DNA of 64,000 nt. It comes from Bradyrhizobium quebecense (lineage in GTDB: Bacteria; Pseudomonadota; Alphaproteobacteria; Rhizobiales; Xanthobacteraceae). Position 1 is the stretch's first letter. The number at the start of each line of letters is the position of its first letter. Where the stretch lies: positions 4,464,001 through 4,528,000 of the forward strand of contig NZ_CP088022.1 in assembly GCF_013373795.3 (NCBI RefSeq), given 5' to 3'. The position numbers and the translations under genes are program-made. Positions 26,850 through 35,987 of the stretch are shown piece after piece. Under the pieces are notes generated by a model that worked only from the letters and a program-made list of their open reading frames with translations, was not told where the DNA came from and ran no database searches.

Positions 26850-27631
26850 TCCCGCGTCGCCGCCGCCGGCCGCCAGACCAGCAGCCGCTTCTCCACGACA
26901 GTCACCGCCATGTCGATCAGGATGACGAAGGCCGACAGCACGAACATGCCGGCGAACACGCCGGCGACGTCGAACACGCCCTCGGCCTGCTGGATCAGAT
27001 AGCCGAGGCCGGCCGCGGAGCCGAGATATTCGCCGACCACCGCGCCGACCACGGCAAAGCCGACCGAGGTGTGCAGCGAGGAGAACATCCAGGACAGCGC
27101 CGAGGGCCAGTAGACGTGGCGCATCAGCTGCCGCTCGTTCATGCCAAGCATGCGGCCGTTGTCGAGCACCGTGGTCGGCACTTCCTTGACGCCCTGGTAG
27201 ACGTTGAAGAATATGATGAAGAACACCAGCGTGACGCCGAGCGCGACCTTGGACCAGACGCCGAGCCCGAACCACAGCGCGAAGATCGGCGCCAGCACCA
27301 CGCGCGGCAGCGCGTTGACCATCTTCACATAGGGATCGAACACCGCGGCGACGCGCGGCTGCCGCGCGAACCAGAAGCCGACCAGGATGCCGCCGGCCGA
27401 ACCGATCACGAAGGCGAGGATGGATTCCCACAAGGTGATCGCAAGATGCTTCCAGATCACACCGGTCGAGAACCATTTTACAATCTGGCTGAAGACGTCG
27501 ACCGGATTGGAGAAGAAGAACGGCGGCAGCAGCATCTTGCCGAAAACCGGCACGGTGGCAAAGAACTGCCACAAGGCCAGTGTGACGACGGCGACCAGAA
27601 CCTGCAGGGACAGCAACGTCAAGCGTGACAT
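26846..27631 (-). CDS. ABC transporter permease, NitT/TauT type
   Basis: The 261-residue permease has about six hydrophobic segments and the conserved loop motif of the family: GRMLGMNERQLMRHVYWPSALSW, then HTSVGFAVVGAVVGEYLG. The start MSRLTLLSLQVLVAVV shares its first base with the ATPase stop (TGATG). Transport direction is inward. It belongs to the ATPase at 27631. No binding protein is in this operon, so one encoded elsewhere (perhaps 21089) must be used. Confidence 0.9.
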   Translation of the reverse strand: MSRLTLLSLQVLVAVVTLALWQFFATVPVFGKMLLPPFFFSNPVDVFSQIVKWFSTGVIWKHLAITLWESILAFVIGSAGGILVGFWFARQPRVAAVFDPYVKMVNALPRVVLAPIFALWFGLGVWSKVALGVTLVFFIIFFNVYQGVKEVPTTVLDNGRMLGMNERQLMRHVYWPSALSWMFSSLHTSVGFAVVGAVVGEYLGSAAGLGYLIQQAEGVFDVAGVFAGMFVLSAFVILIDMAVTVVEKRLLVWRPAAATRD

Positions 27632-28446
27632 CAGGCTGCTCCCGCCTGCGTCGACTGCACATAGCCCTTCATCACCTCGTCTTTCAGCACGCCCCAGATC
27701 TCGCGGTGCAGGGCATGGAAATCCTTCTCCATCCGGATTTCGGCGATATCGCGCGGCCGCGGCAGCGTGATGCGCCAGTCGCCGATGATGCGCGCGCTGG
27801 GCCCGGCCGACATGATCACGACGCGGTCGGCAAGCGCGATCGCCTCCTCGAGATCGTGGGTGACGAACAGCACCGCCTTGCGGTCGGCGGTCCACAATTC
27901 CAGCAGCAGATTGCCCATGATCTGCCGGGTCTGGGCGTCGAGCGGGCCGAACGGCTCGTCCATCAGCAGGATCTTCGGATCGCGGATCAGGACCTGCGCG
28001 AGCGCGACGCGCTTGCGCTGGCCGCCCGACAACATGTGCGGATAGCGGCCGGCGAAGGCGCCGAGCCCGACCGAGGTCAGCCATTGCTGCGCGCGCGCGA
28101 GCGCATCCGTGCGCGGCGTACCTCGGATCTCAAGCCCGATCGCGACATTGTCGATCGCGGTCTTCCACGGGAACAGCGCATCCGCCTGGAACAGATAACC
28201 GGCGTCGCGGTTGAGGCCACTGAGCGGCTTGTCGAAAATCCGCGCCGCCCCGGCAGCCGGTTTCAACAGCCCCGCGGTGACATTGAGCAGCGTCGACTTT
28301 CCGCATCCGGTCGGGCCGACAATGGCCACGAACTCGCCGTGCGCGACCGAAAGATTGGCTCGCTCGACCGCGGTGTAGACGCGTCCATCCGCCAACCGAA
28401 ACGCCACCGTCGCACCGTCAAGCGCGACCGCCGTCGGCTCCGTCAT
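27631..28446 (-). CDS. ABC transporter ATPase, NitT/TauT type
   Basis: A 271-residue ATPase with Walker A GPTGCGKST, signature LSGGQRKRVAL, Walker B ILLMDEPFGPLDAQTR and the switch LFVTHDLEEAIALADR. The 'FGPLDAQTR' wording is typical of nitrate/sulfonate/taurine-type ATPases. I chose ATG 28446 because GGGAGGAA lies 10 bases before it; a GTG two codons earlier or an ATG at 28476 are alternatives. It drives the permease encoded one base downstream. Confidence 0.9.
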   Translation of the reverse strand: MTEPTAVALDGATVAFRLADGRVYTAVERANLSVAHGEFVAIVGPTGCGKSTLLNVTAGLLKPAAGAARIFDKPLSGLNRDAGYLFQADALFPWKTAIDNVAIGLEIRGTPRTDALARAQQWLTSVGLGAFAGRYPHMLSGGQRKRVALAQVLIRDPKILLMDEPFGPLDAQTRQIMGNLLLELWTADRKAVLFVTHDLEEAIALADRVVIMSAGPSARIIGDWRITLPRPRDIAEIRMEKDFHALHREIWGVLKDEVMKGYVQSTQAGAA

Positions 28447-28652
28447 CGCCACGCATTCCTCCCGAATATCAGGCAAATGGCTTAGCGGTTCGCTCGGGCA
28501 AGTTCAACGCAGGAAGATGGCGCAGGACGCGTGCTGAGGGACCGCGGTCACGCGATTTTCAGAGAGGCCGGGTGGCGCACTGCGCAACCGGGGTTGCGCA
28601 TCGCACCGACTTCGTCGAGGCTGCGGCCAAGGCCGTGGACAAGGAGACAATC

Positions 28653-29576
28653 ATGCGGATCGCAGTGGTAGGCGCCGGAGGCGTCGGCGGCGGCTTTGGC
28701 GCGGCACTGGCGCATGCCGGCGCCGACGTCACCTTTATCGCGCGCGGCGCGCACCTCGTCGCCATGCGCAGCGAAGGTCTGAAGGTTCAGGGCGGCCGCG
28801 GCGAAACCCATCTGGTCCCGACCCAAGCGACCGACGACCCCGCAAGCGTCGGCCCGGTCGATATCGTACTGTTCTGCGTCAAGCTGTGGGACGTCGAGAG
28901 CGCCGGCGAGCACATCAAGCCGATGGTCGGTCCCGACACCGCGGTGATCCCGCTGCAGAACGGCATCGACGCGCCCGACCGGCTGATCCCGATCCTGGGC
29001 CGCGACGCCGTGATGGGCGGCGTGGCGCAGATCTCCGCCTCGATCATCAAGCCCGGCGTGATCAACCAGGTCGGCACCTTCATGCGGATGATCTTCGGCG
29101 AGCTCGACGGCCGCATCACGCCGCGCGGCAAGGCGCTGCTCGCGCTCTGCCTGAAGGCCGGCTTCGACGCCACGCTGAGCGAGCAGATCAACACCGAGCT
29201 GTGGATGAAGTTCGTTGGCCTCGCTACCAATGCCGGGATGACCGCGGTCACGCGCCAGCCGATCGGCAGGCTGCGCGACGATCCCGACCTGCGCCCGTTG
29301 TTCGTGTCGGCCTGCGAGGAGACCATCGCCGTCGCGCACGCCAGCGGCATCAAGCTGCCGCCGGACCCGCTTGCGAAAGTGCTCGACTTCATCGGCCACG
29401 CGCCGCCGGCGATGAAGGCCTCGATGGCGCTCGATCTCGAGCGCGGCAACCGGCTCGAACTGCCCTGGCTGAACGGCAAGGTGGTCGAGCTCGGCCGCAA
29501 GCTCGGCGTGCCAACCCCGACGCACGAATTCCTCTATGCCGTGCTGAAGCCCTATGCGATGGGCACGCCGTCGTAA
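28653..29576 (+). CDS. 2-dehydropantoate 2-reductase family protein
   Basis: A 307-residue ketopantoate-reductase-like protein. MRIAVVGAGGVGGGFGAAL gives the NADPH motif, IALQNG-type sequence VIPLQNGIDAPDRL and the catalytic-Lys region LWMKFVGLATNAGMTAV follow. Length and both domains match PanE. In many rhizobia several paralogues exist, so a role in pantothenate synthesis is not certain. It has an AAGGAG ribosome site and is convergent with the calpain-like gene. Confidence 0.87.
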   Translation: MRIAVVGAGGVGGGFGAALAHAGADVTFIARGAHLVAMRSEGLKVQGGRGETHLVPTQATDDPASVGPVDIVLFCVKLWDVESAGEHIKPMVGPDTAVIPLQNGIDAPDRLIPILGRDAVMGGVAQISASIIKPGVINQVGTFMRMIFGELDGRITPRGKALLALCLKAGFDATLSEQINTELWMKFVGLATNAGMTAVTRQPIGRLRDDPDLRPLFVSACEETIAVAHASGIKLPPDPLAKVLDFIGHAPPAMKASMALDLERGNRLELPWLNGKVVELGRKLGVPTPTHEFLYAVLKPYAMGTPS

Positions 29577-29609
29577 GCAGGCGGTCGCGCGTCGGAGCAG
29601 CGGCCCCGC

Positions 29610-32600
29610 TCAGGCATGTTGCGGCGGGGCAAGCGTGGCGACCTGATCCGGATGCACCGTGATGCTCGTGCCGCCATGTCCATCGCTCGCGGCGACGAAG
29701 GTGGACGCCATGTAGTTTCCGAGCAAGGCGATGCTGGCGGCGTGCACGCCGTCCGAGACGGCGATCGATCCGCCTGCGGTGTTGCCGGCAAAGCCCACGG
29801 TTTGCCCGGCCGCAAAACTGATATTGGCGAAATCGATCGCGTCGGCTCCCGTCATGCCCGCGACGGTGCCGGAGAAGTCGGCGGGGTCGTCGAGCTTCAA
29901 TGTCCCGGAGCTTGATGCAAAGGAGATTTGCGCCGAGCTCGCCGACGCAAGCTCGAGGGTCTGTCCGGCTGGAATGATCGAGGGATCGCTGATCGTGAAG
30001 GCGCTGGACCAGGCGCCCCAGACGGTCCCGTCATTGGCCTTGATCCAGAGCGTGTCCGTGTCCGACCCGACATGATACGCAAGCTGGGAGAGCTGCGAGG
30101 CCGCGACGACGTTGTCCTGATTTGCTCCGAGCGCAACACCGTTCAGCGTGAAGTAGCCGTTGCCGCCTCCGCTATTCCAGACATCATATGATGTCGCGGA
30201 ACTGCCGAACGGATCCGAATAGGTGAAGAGCGAGGACACCGAGAACGTCTGGCCCTGAACGGACAGCGTGCTCGAATTGGTCGGGGTCACCACCGGACCC
30301 GAGTCCACCGGCGCAGTCACGGTGAAAGCGCTTGACCATGATCCCCAGACGGTGCCGTCGTTCGCGCGGACCCACAGCGTGTCCGCGCCCGAGCCGGATT
30401 GATAGCTCAGCGACGCCAGCTGGGCTGCCGTGATGTAATTGTCCTGGTTGGGCGCAAGCGCCACCCCGCTCAAAGCAAAGTGCCCGCCACCTGTGCCCGT
30501 GTCCCAGACGTCATATTGGGTCGCGGCGCTGTTGAACGGATCGCTGTAGGTGAACAGCGACGAGACCACATAGCTCTGACCGTGAGCCGCAACGATGCTC
30601 GACACCGCTTCAACGGGCCCGCTGTCAACCGGAGCATTGACGGTGAAGGCGCTCGACCACGCTCCCCACACCGTGCCGTCATTGGCGCGGATCCAGAGCG
30701 TGTCGGTCCCCGAGCCGGATTGATAGGTCAATGACGACAGCTGCGCGGCCGTGATGTAGTTGTGCTGATTGGCCGACAGCGCCGACCCGTTCAGAAGGAA
30801 GCGCCCGCCGCCTGTGCCCGTGTCCCAGACGTCATATTGGGTCGCAGCACTGTTGAACGGATCGCTGTAGGCGAACAGCGACGAGGCCGCATAGCTCTGG
30901 CCGTGGGTCGCGACGATGTTCGACACCGTCTCAACGGGTCCGCTGTCGAGGGGAGCATTGACGGTGAACGCGCTCGACCACGCGCCCCACACCGTGCCGT
31001 CATTGGCGCGGATCCAGAGCGTGTCGATGCCGGAGCCCGATTGATAGGTCAGCGACGCCAGCTGGGCGGCCGTGATGTAATTGTCCTGGTTGGCGGGCAG
31101 CGCCACGCCGTTCAGGAGGAAGTGCCCGCCGACGGTGCCGCTATCCCAGACATCGTACACGGTCGCGGCGCTGTTGAACGGATCGCTGTAGGTGAACAGC
31201 GACGAAGCCGCATAGCTCTGGCCGTGGGGCGCGACGATGTTCGACACCGTCTCGACGGGCCCGCTGTCGACCGGAGCATTGACGGTGAAGGGGCTCGACC
31301 ACGCTCCCCACACGGTGCCGTCATTGGCGCGGATCCAGAGCGTGTCGATGCCGGAGCCCGATTGATAGCTCAACGACGCCAGTTGGGCGGGCGTGATGTA
31401 GTTGTCCTGGTTGGCGGCAAGCGCCACCCCGTTCAGAACGAAGTGGCCGCCGCCTGTTCCCTTGTCCCAGACGTCATATTGCGTCGCAGGACTGTTGAAC
31501 GGATCGCTGTAGGTGAACAAGGACGAGGCCGCATAACTCTGGCCATGAGCCGCGACAATGTTCGATACCGCCTCAACGGGACCGCTGTCGACCGGCGCGG
31601 TGACGGTGAAAGCAGCCGACCATTGGCCCCACACCGTGCTGTCGTTGGCCCGGATCCAGAGCGTGTCCGCGCCGGAGCCGGATTGATAGGTCAATGACGA
31701 CAGCTGCGCGGCCGTGATGTAGTTGTTCTGATTGGCGGCAAGCGCCACCCCGTTCAGGACGAAGTGGCCGCCACCGGTGCCGCTGTCCCAGACATCGTAT
31801 TGGGTCGCTGCGAGGCCGAACGGATCGTAATAGGTGAACAGCGAGGAGACGGCAAAGCTCTGGCCGTGCGTTGCCGTCACGTTTGCGGCCGTCACCACGG
31901 GCCCTTCAGGGGTTGCCGTAAATTCGCTCCAGGCGCTCCAGAATACGCCGTTGAACGCCTCCACCCACAGCTGGTCGCTCGCGGGACCGAACTGATAGGC
32001 AATGCTGGACCACTGTGAGGCAGCGACGTCGATCTCGACCCCGTTCGCCTGCGCCACCCCGCCCACGGTGAAGTGCCCGTTACCGGTGGAGTCCCAAAGC
32101 GCATATTCGATGATGGGCAGAGTACCGCCCGTCACATAGAACATGGACGACGCTGCAATCGAGGTTTGCACGCGGCCGGTTATGTTTGACGCGACCACCG
32201 TGGGCGCGACGTCGACCGCGCCGGAATTGTCGATGACGAAGTCGCCGCCCTCGCTGGCGATCTGTGTCAGCGAGACTTCAAATTGTACATCCCAGTTCTG
32301 GCCGGAATAGCTATTTCCCCATGGATTACGAACGATGAAATTGCCCGTCGCACTGTCATAGCCGACGACTCCGAAAGCATGGTCCGGGACCAGCTGGATA
32401 TTTCCGGCACTGTCGTACGTGTACGGAGACGTTGAGGGAATCTCCAGGATGACATCGTCGTGGTTGGAGAGCGCTGCGATATAGACGGACTTGTTGCTGT
32501 ACCAGGAGGATGAACTGCTCAGATAATAGTTGACGCTCGTCGCGTCGGTCAGATTCTCCAGGACGTCTGTCGGAGGGTCCGCGGAAATGTTGTTGTAGCT

Positions 32601-33383
32601 GTTGACCGCCGGGTGCCCGATCTGCCCCGTTGCACTGAGCTGCGCGTAGGCCTTCTCCACCAACGCAACCCACATTGCAGTGGGCTGCTCATTATAGTTG
32701 TGGCCATAGTCAAGTTCGGTGCCACTGACGACTGGAAACTCGTCATTGACGGTCTCCCATGTCTCCTGACCATTGACATAGAAGCGCACGCCATAGGTGC
32801 CGTTTCCATTGTCCACGATCATGGAGCTCATGACCTGAGGGTGAAAGACGACGACATCGATCAATCCCGACATCAGTTCGCAATCGCCGTCTGCTCCCTG
32901 ACAGATGTCGTTGACGGTGGCCGCGCCCGTCGAAGAATACAACGGTCCGGTAACCGCGCTGTAGCCCTGCAATGTCCAGCCGCTCCCGCCTGCATCGGGC
33001 GGCAAAGTCGGGTCCGGAAGATCGGTCCCCTGGAACCACTTTCCGATCAGTTCAGACATCTGCGTCGACGTCGTGCCAACCTGCAGATTGCCGAGCGTGA
33101 TGTGAGCAGTGCCGCCCCCTGTCCAGGTGGCGTTGGCCGGATTCCCATCAACGAGCTGAACGAAAAGATGGGAGACATAATCCGATGTGGAGAGGCCGCT
33201 GTTCAGATTGGCCGCAATCAGCTGCAGCGAGTTCAGCTCATTCGCGGTGACACTCCCTCGATTGGCCACGTCCGCCAGCAACTGGATGGCTTCAGCGTCG
33301 GTGAAGACGCCGTCCGCGGCAAAGTTGAGCATGTCGGACTTGATGCCGCTGTCGACCAGTGAATTGACCCAGCTTGCCGTCAT
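29610..33383 (-). CDS. Calpain-like (peptidase C2) secreted protease with tandem repeats
   Basis: A 1257-residue protein with no signal peptide. The first 80 residues hold a domain seen ahead of bacterial type I secreted proteins. Residues about 150-390 form a calpain core: Cys168 in ADGDCELMSGL, His335 in PDHAFGVVGYDS, Asn353 in VRNPWGNSY, plus the calpain hallmark TAMWVALVEKAYAQL at 236-250. A divergent repeat (391-492) and six tandem repeats of about 107 residues (493-1137) follow. The end (about 1140-1257) carries LLGNYMASTFVAASDGHGGT, a tail I associate with type I secretion. The triad and repeats are seen directly; secretion is inferred. The start ATG 33383 has no clear ribosome site. 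Confidence 0.85.
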   Translation of the reverse strand: MTASWVNSLVDSGIKSDMLNFAADGVFTDAEAIQLLADVANRGSVTANELNSLQLIAANLNSGLSTSDYVSHLFVQLVDGNPANATWTGGGTAHITLGNLQVGTTSTQMSELIGKWFQGTDLPDPTLPPDAGGSGWTLQGYSAVTGPLYSSTGAATVNDICQGADGDCELMSGLIDVVVFHPQVMSSMIVDNGNGTYGVRFYVNGQETWETVNDEFPVVSGTELDYGHNYNEQPTAMWVALVEKAYAQLSATGQIGHPAVNSYNNISADPPTDVLENLTDATSVNYYLSSSSSWYSNKSVYIAALSNHDDVILEIPSTSPYTYDSAGNIQLVPDHAFGVVGYDSATGNFIVRNPWGNSYSGQNWDVQFEVSLTQIASEGGDFVIDNSGAVDVAPTVVASNITGRVQTSIAASSMFYVTGGTLPIIEYALWDSTGNGHFTVGGVAQANGVEIDVAASQWSSIAYQFGPASDQLWVEAFNGVFWSAWSEFTATPEGPVVTAANVTATHGQSFAVSSLFTYYDPFGLAATQYDVWDSGTGGGHFVLNGVALAANQNNYITAAQLSSLTYQSGSGADTLWIRANDSTVWGQWSAAFTVTAPVDSGPVEAVSNIVAAHGQSYAASSLFTYSDPFNSPATQYDVWDKGTGGGHFVLNGVALAANQDNYITPAQLASLSYQSGSGIDTLWIRANDGTVWGAWSSPFTVNAPVDSGPVETVSNIVAPHGQSYAASSLFTYSDPFNSAATVYDVWDSGTVGGHFLLNGVALPANQDNYITAAQLASLTYQSGSGIDTLWIRANDGTVWGAWSSAFTVNAPLDSGPVETVSNIVATHGQSYAASSLFAYSDPFNSAATQYDVWDTGTGGGRFLLNGSALSANQHNYITAAQLSSLTYQSGSGTDTLWIRANDGTVWGAWSSAFTVNAPVDSGPVEAVSSIVAAHGQSYVVSSLFTYSDPFNSAATQYDVWDTGTGGGHFALSGVALAPNQDNYITAAQLASLSYQSGSGADTLWVRANDGTVWGSWSSAFTVTAPVDSGPVVTPTNSSTLSVQGQTFSVSSLFTYSDPFGSSATSYDVWNSGGGNGYFTLNGVALGANQDNVVAASQLSQLAYHVGSDTDTLWIKANDGTVWGAWSSAFTISDPSIIPAGQTLELASASSAQISFASSSGTLKLDDPADFSGTVAGMTGADAIDFANISFAAGQTVGFAGNTAGGSIAVSDGVHAASIALLGNYMASTFVAASDGHGGTSITVHPDQVATLAPPQHA
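29987..31907 (-). repeat. Six coding tandem repeats of about 321 bases
   Basis: Six units of 107 codons, each running from GPV..(A/S)SLF(T/A)Y.DPF through YDVW..G..GGHF.LNG.AL..NQ.NYI..AQL to TLWIRAND.TVWG.WS. The period is 321 bases: the words cccgtgtcccagacg recur at 30496 and 30817. Units 2-5 (about 30310-31590) are nearly identical in DNA, whereas the outer units and the first divergent copy differ more. This suggests recent internal duplication. Confidence 0.85.
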
Positions 33384-33761
33384 GGAATTCCTTCGCAAGT
33401 CTTGACGCAAAATGATTGCTGTCGGCCAAGCCTGTCCTGGCGAGGTTGCGCGCGTCCCGTCGCGACGAATCCGGCAATAGATTGCGTAATTATCGCCATA
33501 GTTGTGAACGAATTCGGGACGCGTGTCGATCTTGCCGACCGCTGCCAAAAGCCAAAGCGGCTCGCATGATCGTGAAGATTCGTTAACGTCTGCCTGATGC
33601 GCCGCCGACCACCCGGGATCGCGGCAGGGTTTGGCCCCGACCACCGCGCCGGGTCCCCAGGGAAGCCGAACCTGGTCCGGGTTCCCTGCAGAGCGCCGTC
33701 GCTTCGATGCCCTGGCGCGCGCAGCGTGAAGGGATGGCCGAGCGCCGCCGGCCCGATCGCA
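33384..33761. other. Non-coding upstream region of the calpain-like gene
   Basis: This 378-base stretch is open in several frames but lacks codon bias and good starts. It is somewhat richer in A and T near 33475-33560 than the flanking coding DNA and must hold the promoter of the calpain-like gene. I could not identify clear -35 and -10 boxes. Confidence 0.45.
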
Positions 33762-34571
33762 TCACGCGCGTTCGGAAGCAGCCGGCTCGGCCCCCTGAAA
33801 TCCCAGCAGAACTGAAATCTGCCGGCCGGCTTCACGCACCAGCTTTGAAAATTCCAGCAGCTTCTGCTCGTCGATGCGCGCGCCGGGTCCGTAGAGGCCG
33901 ACCGAACCGACGACGTCGCCGCGGTGATCGAAGCAGGGCGCGGAGACCGCGACCGTGCCGGCGAAGATCTCGCTGTGGCTGGTCGCATAGCCGTTGCGCC
34001 GCGCAAATGCCAGGGCTTCCTCCAGCCGCGCACGGTCGGCGCTGTTCGGTATGGTGGCGAGGAGCTCGGCCTGCCGCGTCGGGTCCATGAAGGCCAGCAT
34101 CGCCTTGCCGGTCGAGCCGCGGGTCAGGCTCAAACTGTCGCCGACGCCGCGGCTGATCGAGAGCACGTGACGGCTCTGGCATTCGAGGATGCAGATGCCG
34201 CGATCCTCCTGCACGCGGAACAGCGCGGCGGTCTCGCCGGTCGCCTCGCGCAGGCCTTCGACGACCGGGCGTGCGATCGCGACGACCTCGAGCCCGGTCA
34301 GCCAGACATGGGACAGTTTCATCACGCCATGGGACAGCCGGAAGCGCTGAGGATCGCCTTCGGCCTGGATCAGGTCGCGCTGCGCCAGCGTCTGCAGCAG
34401 ACGATAGAGCGTCGGCCGGCTCAGCCCGACGCGCTTCTGGATCTCGATCACGCTCATCGCCGGCTGATCGGGGGTGAAACATTGCAGAATCGCGATCGCG
34501 CGGTCGACCGCGCGCACGCCTGACACCCCCTGCTCCGCGTCGTGAGCTTCCGCCTTCGGCTTCTTCGCCAT
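33762..34571 (-). CDS. IclR-family transcriptional regulator
   Basis: The 269-residue regulator has an N-terminal winged HTH (RAVDRAIAILQCFTPDQ, VGLSRPTLYRLLQTLAQRDLI) and a GAF-like effector domain with GSTGKAMLAFMDP and GSVGLYGPGAR. ATG 34571 (MAKKPKAE) is chosen; 18 more codons are open upstream. It is divergent from the binding protein of the aromatic oxidation cluster, and two dyads lie between them. IclR proteins commonly control aromatic catabolism and bind such dyads, so the whole cluster 34688-40620 is the expected target. Confidence 0.9.
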   Translation of the reverse strand: MAKKPKAEAHDAEQGVSGVRAVDRAIAILQCFTPDQPAMSVIEIQKRVGLSRPTLYRLLQTLAQRDLIQAEGDPQRFRLSHGVMKLSHVWLTGLEVVAIARPVVEGLREATGETAALFRVQEDRGICILECQSRHVLSISRGVGDSLSLTRGSTGKAMLAFMDPTRQAELLATIPNSADRARLEEALAFARRNGYATSHSEIFAGTVAVSAPCFDHRGDVVGSVGLYGPGARIDEQKLLEFSKLVREAGRQISVLLGFQGAEPAASERA

Positions 34572-34644
34572 CCGTCCACATCCGCAATTTCGGCAGGGCG
34601 CGCTGCATCCAGCGCGCTTGACCAATCGGCCCGCCCGGATACTA

Positions 34645-34681
34645 TCTCAAATTATGAGAACGATGTCCATCAGATGGACAT
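34645..34681. promoter_or_regulatory. Two dyads, likely IclR operator
   Basis: A perfect dyad atgtccat-cag-atggacat spans 34663-34681, and a second one, tctca-aatta-tgaga, spans 34645-34659. The first ends seven bases before the binding-protein start, so it could block the ribosome or the promoter. The perfect 8-base arms are rare by chance. Both lie between divergent iclR and its probable target operon. Confidence 0.7.
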
Positions 34682-34687
34682 ACAAAA

Positions 34688-35929
34688 ATGACGGGAGGAT
34701 TGGAATTGCTTCAGACAGACGCCACGCACAGCTGGTTCGCGATCGCCGTGCTGATGCTCTCGACGTCGCTGGCATATGCCGCGCCCGATGGCTCGGGCAT
34801 CTCCGACGGCGTGGTGCGGATTGCGGTCCTGGGCGATTACGGCAGCGGCCGCGATCTCGGCGGGCCGGGCTCGGTGACCGCCGCCAGGCTTGCCGCTGCG
34901 GATTTTCACAACAAGGTGCTGGGCAAGCCGATCGAGATCATCTCGGCCGATCACCAGAACAAGCCCGACGTCGCAGTCGGGATCGCGCGGCAATGGTTCG
35001 ACGTCGAGCACGTCGACGCGGTGACCGACCTTGCGGTCAGCTCGGTCGGCCTCGCCGTCGCCGGGCTCGCAACGCAGAGTAACCGGACCGCGCTGGTCTC
35101 GGGCGCCGCGACCTCCGATTTGACCGGCGACAAATGCTCGCCCGTCATCACGCATTGGGCCGACGACACCTACGCACTGTCGGCCGGACTGGTCGGCGAG
35201 CTGAGCCGCCGCGTCGGCAAGGAATGGTTCTTCGTTGCGGTCGACTATTCGTTCGGCACCGCCATGGTGAAGGATGCTTCGCGCGCGGTGACCGATGCCG
35301 GCGGCAAGGTCGTCGGCGCGGTACGCTATCCCTTCAACACCACCGACTTCTCGTCCTTCCTGCTGGCGGCGCAGAATTCCGGCGCCAAGGTGGTGGCACT
35401 GGCCGGCACCGGTGCCGACACCGTCAACGCGGTCAAGCAGACCCACGAATTCGGCCTGCAACAGGGTGGGCAAACCATCGTCGGCATGCTGACCTTCATC
35501 TCCGACGTCCATTCGATCGGCCTGCGCGATGCGCAGGGCATGTACATCGCGTCCCAATATTATTGGGATGACGACGACGGCACCCGCGCCTTCGCCAAGC
35601 GCTTCATCGAGATCGAGAAGCGCGAGCCGACCAAGCTGCAGGCCGCGACCTACGCCGCCGTGCGGCATTATCTGAAGGCGATCGAGGCCGGCGGCAGCGA
35701 CGAGGCCAAGGCGGTGAATGCCGAGATGCGCAAGCTGCCGGTCGATTTCTTCGGCCGCCCCGCGCACATCCGCAAAGACGGCCGCGTCGTCTACGACCTG
35801 TCGCTTTATCGCGTGAAGAAGCCGGACGAGAGCAAATATCCGTGGGATTACTACCAGAAGATCGCGGTCATTCCCGGCGACAAGGCGTTCCGCCCCGAGG
35901 GAACGGGCGGCTGCAAGCTTGACAAATAG
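34688..35929 (+). CDS. ABC transporter substrate-binding protein, branched-chain/aromatic type
   Basis: A 413-residue type I periplasmic binding protein. An N-terminal signal segment (SWFAIAVLMLSTSLAYAAPDG) precedes the mature start VVRIAVLGDYGSGRDLGGPG. The fold pattern of Liv-type proteins is clear through DYSFGTAMVKDASRAVTDAGG and TLKLQAATYAAVRHYLKAIEAGG. It leads the aromatic oxidation cluster and no permease or ATPase follows, so it may capture the aromatic substrate for a transporter elsewhere. It lies 58 bases before the dioxygenase alpha gene. Confidence 0.88.
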   Translation: MTGGLELLQTDATHSWFAIAVLMLSTSLAYAAPDGSGISDGVVRIAVLGDYGSGRDLGGPGSVTAARLAAADFHNKVLGKPIEIISADHQNKPDVAVGIARQWFDVEHVDAVTDLAVSSVGLAVAGLATQSNRTALVSGAATSDLTGDKCSPVITHWADDTYALSAGLVGELSRRVGKEWFFVAVDYSFGTAMVKDASRAVTDAGGKVVGAVRYPFNTTDFSSFLLAAQNSGAKVVALAGTGADTVNAVKQTHEFGLQQGGQTIVGMLTFISDVHSIGLRDAQGMYIASQYYWDDDDGTRAFAKRFIEIEKREPTKLQAATYAAVRHYLKAIEAGGSDEAKAVNAEMRKLPVDFFGRPAHIRKDGRVVYDLSLYRVKKPDESKYPWDYYQKIAVIPGDKAFRPEGTGGCKLDK

Positions 35930-35987
35930 GACGCACCACCATTCGCCGCGACGCACGGTCGCGCATGCAAGAACTAAGGAGGAGCCG

